Positions 26,519 to 34,302 of a stretch of 64,000 nt of DNA are shown one piece after another. Source of the stretch: Cystobacter ferrugineus (GTDB lineage Bacteria > Myxococcota > Myxococcia > Myxococcales > Myxococcaceae); contig NZ_MPIN01000001.1 of NCBI RefSeq assembly GCF_001887355.1, forward strand, positions 1,075,603 to 1,139,602, in the 5' to 3' direction. The position numbers and the translations under genes are program-made. The notes under the pieces are model-generated. The model had not been told where the DNA came from. It did no database searches and saw only the letters and a program-made list of their open reading frames with translations. The stretch's first letter is position 1; every line of letters begins with the position of its first letter.

Positions 26519-27457
26519 TCAGGGAAGGAGACGGCGGATCCAACAGCGCATGTCTTCCATTCCTTCGTGGTCGTCGTGAAAGAACCAACCCGTGAGTTCT
26601 TGCTCGTAGAGGAACGGTTCGAGCAGTTGGGCGAGGGCGAGGAGTTGGGGGGATGGTCGCTGCTTCCGCTCGGTGTCGATGGCCTCGGGCCACTCACTCA
26701 GGGTGAGGAGCACTCGTCCATCATCCAAGGGCTGCGTGGATATATCCGGATGGGCGAGCCGTTGCCGCGGGCTGTCGTGCCCTCCGAGCTGGCCGAGCAG
26801 GGGTTGGCCGAGGAAGGTGAGCCAGTAGGCGCCTCGCGCGCGGGTGCCGAGGACCCGGCTGGTTTGCTCGAGGTGATAGACATCCAGGCCCAGGTAGCGA
26901 TCCCGCAGGTTGCGGACTGTTTCGCGGGCCGCGTACCAATCGAGGGTGGGGGTGATGAGCGCGAGGCTGGCGTAGCCGAAGCTGAAGGGCAGCTCGCGAG
27001 CGAGTTCGAGGGCGAGGGTTCGGACCTGGGCGGGACCTTGCTCCATCAGGTACTCGGTGGGCAGGGTGAAGCTCACGGCACAGGTGGCGTTCCCGTCGCG
27101 GGAGAACAGCGGGGCATCGAGTCGCCGGCCGTGATATTCGAAATTGTAGCCCCCTACGTCGTCGTGGTGCTGTTGCAGTTGGAGGGAGAGTGAGAGTCGG
27201 CGGGGCCGCTCGAGCATCTCCTGGTGGGCTTGCTCCCAGCGCTCATCATCGAGAGGAAGGAAGCCCCCTTCAGGCGCGACGTACCAGCTCAACGCATGAG
27301 GACGGATGGCTCGGCGGTACGTCTGCAGGGCCCTCCAGACAGCGGGAGCGACTTCTTCGTGGGAACGGCGCATGAAGAAGCAGAGGATGAGACCATCGCG
27401 CGCCACCAGGAGGCCATTGCCCGCCCGCACCCGGAGGTCAGGGACTCGCTCGTTCAT
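26519..27457 (-). CDS. Type VI immunity-family protein (DUF3396)
   Basis: 312-residue cytosolic protein of the DUF3396 family, which includes immunity proteins against type VI and related contact-dependent toxins. The N-terminal VARDGLILCFFMRRSHEEV and the central CAVSFTLPTEYL and FSFGYASLAL blocks are typical. The ATG overlaps the stop codon of the upstream toxin-like gene as TGATG, so the two are translationally coupled. The gene is intact even though the toxin frame is interrupted, as expected when immunity must be kept. Myxobacteria carry many such paralogues. Confidence 0.85.
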   Translation of the reverse strand: MNERVPDLRVRAGNGLLVARDGLILCFFMRRSHEEVAPAVWRALQTYRRAIRPHALSWYVAPEGGFLPLDDERWEQAHQEMLERPRRLSLSLQLQQHHDDVGGYNFEYHGRRLDAPLFSRDGNATCAVSFTLPTEYLMEQGPAQVRTLALELARELPFSFGYASLALITPTLDWYAARETVRNLRDRYLGLDVYHLEQTSRVLGTRARGAYWLTFLGQPLLGQLGGHDSPRQRLAHPDISTQPLDDGRVLLTLSEWPEAIDTERKQRPSPQLLALAQLLEPFLYEQELTGWFFHDDHEGMEDMRCWIRRLLP

Positions 27458-28050
27458 CAAAAGATACCTCGTGGAGCGAACAGCAGTGCCTCGCCACCTA
27501 GAGCCTCTTTGTAGACCCCGCCTTGATTCAAGCCGTCATAGGCGCTCGTCTTGCCATATTGCTTCCACGTCGGCGTGTTGGTGGAAGGGCATGGAAACTT
27601 GAAGTCGATGATGAGCACGGCCTTGAGGAGATTGTCTTTGGCGTGGAGGACGACGTCGGGCTTGATGGTGCGCCACAGGTCGCGGGTACAGCCCTGCTCG
27701 ATGAGGCGTCACTCCTGCTCCTGGCTGATCGTCTCGAGGAACTGGGCGTTCCGATAATAGCGGTAGCGCTGCTCGATGCTGAAAGGGGCGGGCCATCGTT
27801 GCTTGAGGACCTCGCGAGTGCAGGCAAGGGCCAGGGTATGCTTCTGCCTGCCCAGGAGCATGGCCCGGGTGATGGGTTCGCCACAGCCATCTACGTCTAC
27901 TTCCTCGCCGCACTCCTCTCGGGTGGGTTCGCGGTTGCCAAAGAGCGCGGCGTTGACGAAGCGCTCAGGACCGGTGGCGCAAGCACCGAGAATGCTGCTC
28001 GTGAGGAGGAGGGCCACGATGCGCGAGCACGGATTGTGGTGGGAGAGCAT
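27457..28050 (-). pseudogene. Lipoprotein polymorphic toxin (SitA-like) with premature stop
   Basis: The frame opens with a lipoprotein signal (ALLLTSSILGAC, Cys about 24) and runs to ISQEQE, then TGA at 27711-27709. Translation of the same frame continues without further stops as RLIEQGCTRDLWRTIKPDVV, LKAVLIIDFKFPCP, to GIF and TGA at 27457. The TGA stands where a Trp codon (TGG) would be natural. The second half has a D...DxK pattern (PDVV; IIDFK) of PD-(D/E)xK-type nuclease toxins. Lipid anchor, C-terminal nuclease-like domain and coupled DUF3396 gene match the SitA/SitI outer-membrane-exchange toxins of Myxococcus (inference). A start at 28071 is possible. Confidence 0.65.
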
Positions 28051-28126
28051 CCTAGGGGCCTTCAGGGGCATGGACCTGGTGCCTTTACCACGGATCCCTC
28101 TCCGCTCCCCCCCGCGCCCAGGGCTA

Positions 28127-28339
28127 TCACGCGAACTGGCAGCCCAGCAGGTATCCCCCATCTGGCGCGGGGGCCGGAGCCGGGCAGTTTCTGAGGAACC
28201 CGTCGGCCGCGAGGTAGGACCGTGGGTAGCTCGTGAGGGCCATGCGCACGGAGTAGCTCACGTCCTCGTAGCGTCGGCGGTCCGCCGCGGTGACGTTCAC
28301 GTAGATTGCTCGCTGTCGGGTCGGCGGGAATTCAATCGG
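28127..28339 (-). pseudogene. Short unidentified coding remnant
   Basis: Seventy-one leftward codons between two stops: AIYVNVTAADRRRYEDVSYS, then SYPRSYLAADGFLRNC and a Pro/Ala stretch ending GGYLLGCQFA. The sequence is protein-like and the nucleotide composition fits the coding pattern. No ATG; a GTG inside (VNVTAAD) could start a 56-residue product. It sits right upstream of the toxin on the same strand, so it may be the tail of a decayed gene in that locus. Confidence 0.3.
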
Positions 28340-28358
28340 TTAGGCTGCGGACCCGGAC

Positions 28359-29333
28359 ATGGAACAGGGCATGAATGCAGTCGAACTCGCACGGGCCGCG
28401 TGCCTCATCCTCATCGTCGCGCTCATGGTCGTGGGGGTGCTCCGGCGCAAGCGATGGGTCGCGTGGCTGCGCGACATGGAGGACGTGTTCGCCCAGCATG
28501 GCGTCACGCTCGAGGACCACGACAAGTTCCGGTGGGTCGCGAAGCCCATCGAGGATGCGTCGGAGGTCGAACTGGAGGGCCTCGTCGAGGAAGCGCTTCC
28601 GCCTGGAGCGGACCCCGAGAGGGTGAGTGGGGTGAGCATCTCCCGGTTGAAGGTGCCGCTGACCGGAGGCGGGCTGCTGATGGTTCCTCCCGACCTCGTC
28701 GAGCCGCTCCTGGGTCCGCTGCCGCCCGTGCCGCGCGTGCGCACGGGCGAGGCCCGGTTCGACGCGGCGTTCTCGTGCTTCGCCCAGGGCGGAGAGCCGC
28801 CGCGCTGGCCGAACGGTGCCGCCTTTCCCTCGCCCGGGGACCTCGCCTTCCTCCAGGCGCACCGGATGCGCTGGCTGCGGTGGAATGAGGACCTGCTCGA
28901 GGTGGCCTTCGAGCCGCGGGCCCCCGCGGACGCGGTGCCACTGCTTGCCTTCGCCCAGGCGCTGCGCCGCGGGCAGCAGGGCCGCGCGGTATCGACTCCC
29001 CCGGCCGCCGCGCCGTCCATGCCCGTGGCTCCCGTCGCGGGCTTTGGGATGGAGGACGTGGCTTGGTTCATCCTCCCGCTGGGCGGCGTGATGATGTTCT
29101 CGGCGTTCGCTCCTCGCCTGTTCGGCCCGCTGAATGATGTGGTGTCGCTGCACGTGTGTGGCGTCGAGGGACTCCAGTTCGGCAACGAATGGGCCCTATG
29201 CCCGGACGGACGCGAGGTGTCGGGGGCCGCGCTGCTGGCTGGGGCCTGGATCGGGTGGCTGCCCGTCCTTGCCTTGCGCCTGCTGCACAACCTGTCCCGG
29301 TTGGTGAGTTCCAGCGAGCGGCCGACGGCGTAG
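28359..29333 (+). CDS. Membrane protein of unknown function
   Basis: 324 residues. One N-terminal membrane helix (about 9-26; CLILIVALMVVGVL) followed by a soluble alpha/beta region (about 30-225), then two hydrophobic segments (about 228-250 and 285-305) near the C-terminus. No known domain recognised. It may start at Met5. It stands alone between the toxin locus and the urease operon and is divergent from the former. Confidence 0.65.
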   Translation: MEQGMNAVELARAACLILIVALMVVGVLRRKRWVAWLRDMEDVFAQHGVTLEDHDKFRWVAKPIEDASEVELEGLVEEALPPGADPERVSGVSISRLKVPLTGGGLLMVPPDLVEPLLGPLPPVPRVRTGEARFDAAFSCFAQGGEPPRWPNGAAFPSPGDLAFLQAHRMRWLRWNEDLLEVAFEPRAPADAVPLLAFAQALRRGQQGRAVSTPPAAAPSMPVAPVAGFGMEDVAWFILPLGGVMMFSAFAPRLFGPLNDVVSLHVCGVEGLQFGNEWALCPDGREVSGAALLAGAWIGWLPVLALRLLHNLSRLVSSSERPTA

Positions 29334-29379
29334 CCGTGTACCCATGGCTCGCGCCAGGGATTTCGAGTAGGTCTTCCTC

Positions 29380-30243
29380 ATGCGTGCCTCTCAGATGTCG
29401 AGCGAGCAGTCCCCTCCCGAGGTGGCGGTCCGGCCCGGACGTGCGAGCCAGGCACGGCTCGCTTTCGAGCGGGTGGGCAAGCGCACCATCGTGAGCCGTG
29501 CTCGGGCGAAAAGCCCGGTCCGCTTGTTGACGCCGCGCAACCATGGCCATGCCGCCTGGGTCTACACCAGCCTGCTAGGGGATGGGCTGGTGGATGGGGA
29601 CCACCTCTCCTTGGAACTGGACGTGGCCGAGGGAGCCTCCGCGCTCCTGTCGAGCCGGGGCCACACCCGTGTCTACCGCTCGCCGCATGGTTGCAGGAGT
29701 GAGGTTGTCGCCAGGGTGGGCGAGGGGGCGCTCCTTGTCTGGGTGCCGGACCCCACCACGTGTTACACGGGCGCCCGATACGAGCAGCGGTTGGACATCC
29801 AGCTCGCCCCAGGGGCCTCGCTCGTCCTGATGGAACTCGTCACCACCGGCCGCAAGGCCAACGGCGAGCGGTGGACCTTCTCACGTTTCTCCTCCTCGCT
29901 GCGTGTCCACCGGGAAGGGCGCGCGTTGTTCGACGAGTGTTGGCTGCTCGATCCCGCCCAGGGGGAGATCTCCGAACGGCTCGGCCGTTTCGATGCGATC
30001 GGGACCGTGCTGCTGGTGGGCCCCGCGTGTGCGTCCGCCCGCGAGTCGCTCGCCAGCGGACTGGGGGCGCTGCCCATCACCCCGCGCGCCGGGCTCATCT
30101 GCTCCGCCAGTCCGATCAGTCCCGATGGGTTGGTGCTCCGGGCCGCCGCCGTCTCTCCCGAGCTCTTGCAGCACACCGCCCAGGATTGGTTGTCCTTCCT
30201 TCCCTCCATGCTGGGAGACAATCCCTGGGCCCACCACGGATGA
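29380..30243 (+). CDS. ureD: Urease accessory protein UreD
   Basis: 287 residues of the UreD/UreH family, the scaffold that with UreF and UreG delivers nickel to apo-urease. HGHAAWVYTSLLGDGLVDGD, a typical VYRSP block and PDPTTCYTGARYEQ near residue 130 match the family; the last match is the conserved (P-D-P)xxxFxxAxxxQ block. A second Met (Met6) may be the true start. It heads the urease operon, followed after about 80 bases by ureAB. No in-cluster nickel transporter is present. Confidence 0.92.
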   Translation: MRASQMSSEQSPPEVAVRPGRASQARLAFERVGKRTIVSRARAKSPVRLLTPRNHGHAAWVYTSLLGDGLVDGDHLSLELDVAEGASALLSSRGHTRVYRSPHGCRSEVVARVGEGALLVWVPDPTTCYTGARYEQRLDIQLAPGASLVLMELVTTGRKANGERWTFSRFSSSLRVHREGRALFDECWLLDPAQGEISERLGRFDAIGTVLLVGPACASARESLASGLGALPITPRAGLICSASPISPDGLVLRAAAVSPELLQHTAQDWLSFLPSMLGDNPWAHHG

Positions 30244-30326
30244 TGGGTCACTCACGCGGTGTGTCATGGTAGAAGTCTGATTCGTCGGACGGGCCCGTGC
30301 CCGCGAAGCATCGCAGAAGGAGACAC

Positions 30327-31103
30327 ATGCACCTGTCACCGCGTGACATCGACAAGCTGCTGTTGCATGGAGCGGGCTTCCTGGCCCAGAAGCGTCTGGC
30401 TCGAGGCTTACGGCTCAACTACCCCGAAGCGGTGGCGCTCATCTCCACCCAGCTCCTGGAGTTCATCCGCGACGGCAAGCACAGCGTGGAAGAGCTGATG
30501 GACCTGGGAAAGCGCCTGCTGGGCCATACGCAAGTGATGCATGGCGTGGCGGAGATGATCGCGGATGTGCAGGTGGAAGGCACCTTCCCCGATGGTTGCA
30601 AGCTGGTGACGGTGTCGGAACCCATCTGCCTGGCGCACGGCGATCTCAAGCTGGCACTCTACGGCAGCTTCCTTCCCGTGCCCGCCATCTCGCCCTTCGA
30701 GCAGAAGGAGAGCGAGGAGTTCGTGACGCCGGGCGAGGTGATCGTGCAACCCGGTGACCTGGTACTCAACGAGGGCCGCGACGTCATCGAGTTGCAGGTC
30801 ACCAACACGGGTGATCGTCCCATCCAGGTGGGCAGCCACTACCACTTCATCGAGACGAACCGGGAGCTCGTCTTCGATCGACGAAAGGCGTACGGCCGGC
30901 GGTTGAACATCCCGGCGGGCACGGCGGTGCGCTTCGAGAAGGATGAGGTCAAGACGGTACCGCTGGTGAAGATCGCCGGAGCGCAGGTGATTCGAGGTGG
31001 CAATGCACTGGCCTCCGGTCCCCTGTCCACGCAGAACGCGGAGCGGGCCATGGAGCAGGTGCTCGCGCGGAACTTCGGTCACAAGGACCAGGAGCAGACA
31101 TGA
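30327..31103 (+). CDS. ureAB: Urease gamma/beta fusion subunit
   Basis: 258 residues combining the gamma subunit (about 1-100; [20 protein letters not shown], then [14 protein letters not shown]) and the beta subunit (about 130-240; [31 protein letters not shown]). Most bacteria encode these separately; the fused type is known from Helicobacter and some others. Start with AGAAGGAG immediately before. The stop overlaps the ureC start (ATGA). It forms the structural complex with UreC and has no catalytic residues of its own. Confidence 0.95.
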   Translation: MHLSPRDIDKLLLHGAGFLAQKRLARGLRLNYPEAVALISTQLLEFIRDGKHSVEELMDLGKRLLGHTQVMHGVAEMIADVQVEGTFPDGCKLVTVSEPICLAHGDLKLALYGSFLPVPAISPFEQKESEEFVTPGEVIVQPGDLVLNEGRDVIELQVTNTGDRPIQVGSHYHFIETNRELVFDRRKAYGRRLNIPAGTAVRFEKDEVKTVPLVKIAGAQVIRGGNALASGPLSTQNAERAMEQVLARNFGHKDQEQT

Positions 31104-32821
31104 GCACGAAGACGATCAGTCGCGCCGATTATGCCGCCCTGTACGGTCCCACCACGGGTGACAAGGTCCGGCTGGGGAACACGGGGTTGCTGGCGCAGGT
31201 GGAGCGCGACCACACCGTCTACGGAGACGAGTGCGTGTTCGGCGGCGGCAAGGTGCTGCGCGAGGGCATGGGGCAGCAGGTGGGCGCGAGCAACGCCGAG
31301 GCGCTGGACTGCGTCATCACCAATGCCCTCATCATCGATTGGACGGGCATCTACAAGGCGGACATCGGCATCAAGGCGGGACGCATCCGCGGCATTGGCA
31401 AGGCGGGCAACCCGGACGTGATGGCGGGGGTGACTCCGGGTCTGGTGGTGGGCGTGACCACCGAGGTCATCGCCGGCGAGGGGCACATCGTCACGGCGGG
31501 CGGCATCGACACGCACATCCACTTCATCTGCCCGCAGCAGGCGGATGAGGCGCTCGCCAGCGGCGTCACCACCTGGGTGGGTGGAGGAACGGGGCCCGCC
31601 ACGGGCAGCAAGGCCACCACCTGCACGCCCGGGATGTGGAACATCCTGCGGATGTTGGAGGCCACGGACACGCTGCCGCTCAACATCGGCATCACCGGCA
31701 AGGGCAACACGTCCAGCCCCGAGGGCCTGTGGGAGCAGATTGGCGCGGGCGCCGTGGGGCTGAAGCTGCACGAGGACTGGGGTTCTTCTCCGGCCGCCAT
31801 CGACGCGTGCTTGTCGGTGGCCGAGCAGGAGGACGTGCAGGTCACCATCCACACGGACACGTTGAACGAGTCCGGCTCCGTGGAGGACTCCCTGGCCGCC
31901 TTCAAGGGCCGGACGATCCACACCTACCACTCGGAAGGCGCGGGCGGCGGGCATGCGCCCGACATCATCCGGGTGTGCGCCGCCCCCAATGTCCTGCCCA
32001 GCTCGACCAACCCCACGCGTCCGTACACGGTGAACACGCTGGATGAGCACCTGGACATGCTCATGGTGTGTCACCACCTGAAGAAGGAGAACAAGGAGGA
32101 CTTGGCGTTCGCCAACAGCCGTATCCGCGAGGGGACGATCGCCGCGGAGGACATCCTCAACGACATGGGCGCCATCAGCATGATCTCCTCGGACAGCCAG
32201 GCGATGGGCCGGGTGGGCGAGGTCATCCTCCGCACGTGGCAGACGGCCCACAAGATGCGCGAGCAGCGGGGCCGCCTGCCCGAGGAGCAGGGCGACAACG
32301 ACAACTTCCGCATCCGCCGTTACGTGGCCAAGTACACCATCAACCCCGCCATTTCTCACGGCATGTCCCATGAGGTGGGCTCGGTGGAGCCGGGAAAGCT
32401 GGCGGATCTGGTGCTGTGGAAACCCGCCTTCTTCGGTGTTCGCCCGGAGCTGGTGCTCAAGGGAGGGCTCGTCGCCTGGTCGCAGATGGGAGATCCGGGC
32501 GCGGCCATCCCCACGCCTCAGCCCAACTACATGCGGCCCATGTTCGGCGCGCGGGGACGGGCCCTGGGGGCCACGAGCATCGCCTTCGTGTCGGCGCGCT
32601 CCCTGGACGAGGGGTTGGTCCGGGGGTTGGGACTGACCAAGCAACTGTCCGCGGTGCGCCAGTGCCGGGGAATCGGCAAGAAGGACATGAAGCTCAACGA
32701 CACGCTGCCGCCCGACCTGGCCGTGGTCGCGGAGAAGTTCTGGGTGTACATCAACAAGCAGCCGCTCCTGTGCGAGCCCGCCGCGTGGCTTCCCCTGGGA
32801 CAGCTCTACTCGCTGTTCTGA
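31100..32821 (+). CDS. ureC: Urease catalytic alpha subunit
   Basis: 573 residues, full length. Hydrolyses urea to ammonia and carbamate in the cytoplasm. The di-nickel site is complete: HIH (His139, His141), carbamylated Lys222 in GLKLHEDWG, His251 (TIHTDTLNE), His277, and the mobile flap Cys324/His325 (VCHHL). Overlaps ureAB by four bases and is followed after 14 bases by ureF, so co-translated. Activity needs the accessory proteins UreD, UreF and UreG encoded alongside. Confidence 0.97.
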   Translation: MSTKTISRADYAALYGPTTGDKVRLGNTGLLAQVERDHTVYGDECVFGGGKVLREGMGQQVGASNAEALDCVITNALIIDWTGIYKADIGIKAGRIRGIGKAGNPDVMAGVTPGLVVGVTTEVIAGEGHIVTAGGIDTHIHFICPQQADEALASGVTTWVGGGTGPATGSKATTCTPGMWNILRMLEATDTLPLNIGITGKGNTSSPEGLWEQIGAGAVGLKLHEDWGSSPAAIDACLSVAEQEDVQVTIHTDTLNESGSVEDSLAAFKGRTIHTYHSEGAGGGHAPDIIRVCAAPNVLPSSTNPTRPYTVNTLDEHLDMLMVCHHLKKENKEDLAFANSRIREGTIAAEDILNDMGAISMISSDSQAMGRVGEVILRTWQTAHKMREQRGRLPEEQGDNDNFRIRRYVAKYTINPAISHGMSHEVGSVEPGKLADLVLWKPAFFGVRPELVLKGGLVAWSQMGDPGAAIPTPQPNYMRPMFGARGRALGATSIAFVSARSLDEGLVRGLGLTKQLSAVRQCRGIGKKDMKLNDTLPPDLAVVAEKFWVYINKQPLLCEPAAWLPLGQLYSLF

Positions 32822-32835
32822 GGCTCGAGCGCGCC

Positions 32836-33498
32836 ATGGGCTCTTCCTGGAGGGTGTTGCAGTTGGCGGACTCGGGCTTTCCCACCGGGGGCTTCGCGCA
32901 CTCGGGGGGACTGGAGGCGGCGGTGCAGCACGGCGAGGTGCGCGGCCGCGAGGGGTTGGAGCGCTTCGCGCGGGAGCTGCTCTGGCAGGTGGGGCATGGC
33001 GCCCTGCCCGCGCTGGGCGCCGCTCATCGCGAGCCCGCCCTGGTGGCGGGGGTGGACGCGCGGGTGGAGACGTTTCTCACCAACCACGTGGCCAACCGGG
33101 CGAGCCGCACCCAGGGCCGGGCCTTCCTGGACACCTGCGCGCGCATCTTCCCCGAGCAGGTGGGGCCCCTGCGCCACGCCGCGCGCGAGGCCGGGGTGCG
33201 CTTCCACCACGCGCCTCTCTTCGGCGCGGTGCTGCGCGTGCTGGAGGTGGACCTGCTCGAGTCCCAGCAGCTCCTGCTGTCCCTGTCGCTCCGCGGCGCG
33301 CTGTCCGCGGCGGTGCGCATGGGAATCGTCGGCACGCACGAGTCCCACCAGCTCCAGCACCAGCTCACCCCGCTGCTCGACGAGGTGCTCGCCACCTGTG
33401 GCGGGCTGGGCCTGGAGGCGCTCGCCCAGACGTCACCGTTGGTGGACCTGCTCGGCTCCACGCATGACCGGTTGTACTCGCGGCTCTTTCTCTCTTGA
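32836..33498 (+). CDS. ureF: Urease accessory protein UreF
   Basis: 220-residue all-helical protein that binds UreD on apo-urease and gates GTP hydrolysis by UreG. Its opening LQLADSGFPTGGFAHSGGLEAAVQ is the UreF signature. Length is normal for the family. It lies 14 bases after ureC and 8 before ureG. The usual partner gene ureE is absent between ureC and ureF. Confidence 0.94.
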   Translation: MGSSWRVLQLADSGFPTGGFAHSGGLEAAVQHGEVRGREGLERFARELLWQVGHGALPALGAAHREPALVAGVDARVETFLTNHVANRASRTQGRAFLDTCARIFPEQVGPLRHAAREAGVRFHHAPLFGAVLRVLEVDLLESQQLLLSLSLRGALSAAVRMGIVGTHESHQLQHQLTPLLDEVLATCGGLGLEALAQTSPLVDLLGSTHDRLYSRLFLS

Positions 33499-33506
33499 GG
33501 TGAACC

Positions 33507-34244
33507 ATGCATGACGACGAACACCGTGGCCACGGCCAGGACGACGCTGACCATACGCACGAGGAGTGGGAGCATCCCGGGCACTTCCACGAGCGCGAGA
33601 AGCCCCACCGGAACGACTTCGCCCAGCGCTCATTCACCATCGGCATTGGCGGGCCGGTGGGCAGCGGCAAGACGGCGCTGGTGCTGGCCCTGTGCCGGGC
33701 GCTGCGCGACAACTACCGCCTGGGCGTGGTGACCAACGACATCTTCACCAAGGAGGACGCCGAGTTCCTCGTGCGCAACCAGGCCCTGTCGCCCGAGCGC
33801 ATCAAGGCGGTGGAGACGGGGGGCTGCCCCCACGCGGCCATCCGCGAGGACATCAGCCACAACCTGCTCGCCCTGGAGGAACTCATGGAGCAGCTCAAGC
33901 CGGAGCTGCTCATCGTGGAGAGCGGCGGCGACAACCTGGCGGCGCAGTACAGCCGGGAGCTGGCCGACTACACCCTCTACGTCATCGACGTGGCGGGCGG
34001 GGACAAGGTGCCGCGCAAGGGCGGGCCGGGCATCACCCAGTCGGATCTGCTCATCATCAACAAGACGGACCTCGCGCCGCACGTGGGCGCGGACCTGGCC
34101 GTCATGGAGCGCGATGCCCGGAAGATGCGCGGCGACGGGCCCTTCGTCTTCACCCAGGTGACCAAGGGGGTGGGGCTCCAGTCGGTCATCGATCACATCA
34201 TCGGCGCCTGGCGCAAGGCCACCGGACCGGCGTCCCGGAGCTGA
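33507..34244 (+). CDS. ureG: Urease accessory GTPase UreG with His-rich N-terminus
   Basis: 245 residues. A SIMIBI GTPase: P-loop [11 protein letters not shown] at about 50-60, metal-binding CPH motif in ETGGCPHAA, and [10 protein letters not shown]. The first 35 residues are extended and unusually rich in His and acidic residues ([10 protein letters not shown], then [15 protein letters not shown]), about nine histidines. UreG usually starts near the P-loop. Such His-rich tails bind nickel and are otherwise found on UreE, which this operon lacks. The terminator hairpin follows. Confidence 0.95.
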   Translation: MHDDEHRGHGQDDADHTHEEWEHPGHFHEREKPHRNDFAQRSFTIGIGGPVGSGKTALVLALCRALRDNYRLGVVTNDIFTKEDAEFLVRNQALSPERIKAVETGGCPHAAIREDISHNLLALEELMEQLKPELLIVESGGDNLAAQYSRELADYTLYVIDVAGGDKVPRKGGPGITQSDLLIINKTDLAPHVGADLAVMERDARKMRGDGPFVFTQVTKGVGLQSVIDHIIGAWRKATGPASRS

Positions 34245-34260
34245 GCACCGGGGCGGGACG

Positions 34261-34292
34261 GGTGGAGCCGGACAGGTGCTTCCGGCTCCACC
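34261..34292. terminator. Bidirectional hairpin after ureG
   Basis: GGTGGAGCCGGA (34261-34272) pairs perfectly with TCCGGCTCCACC (34281-34292), loop 8 bases. It lies between convergent ureG and the RND transporter gene. No T-run follows, so the termination type is uncertain. Confidence 0.65.
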
Positions 34293-34302
34293 ACCGGGCT
34301 GC

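Noticed and set aside
27709..27711. The TGA in the toxin gene as a selenocysteine codon
   Set aside because: No downstream selenocysteine-insertion hairpin is evident and the residue position fits Trp; a TGG to TGA change or sequencing error is simpler.
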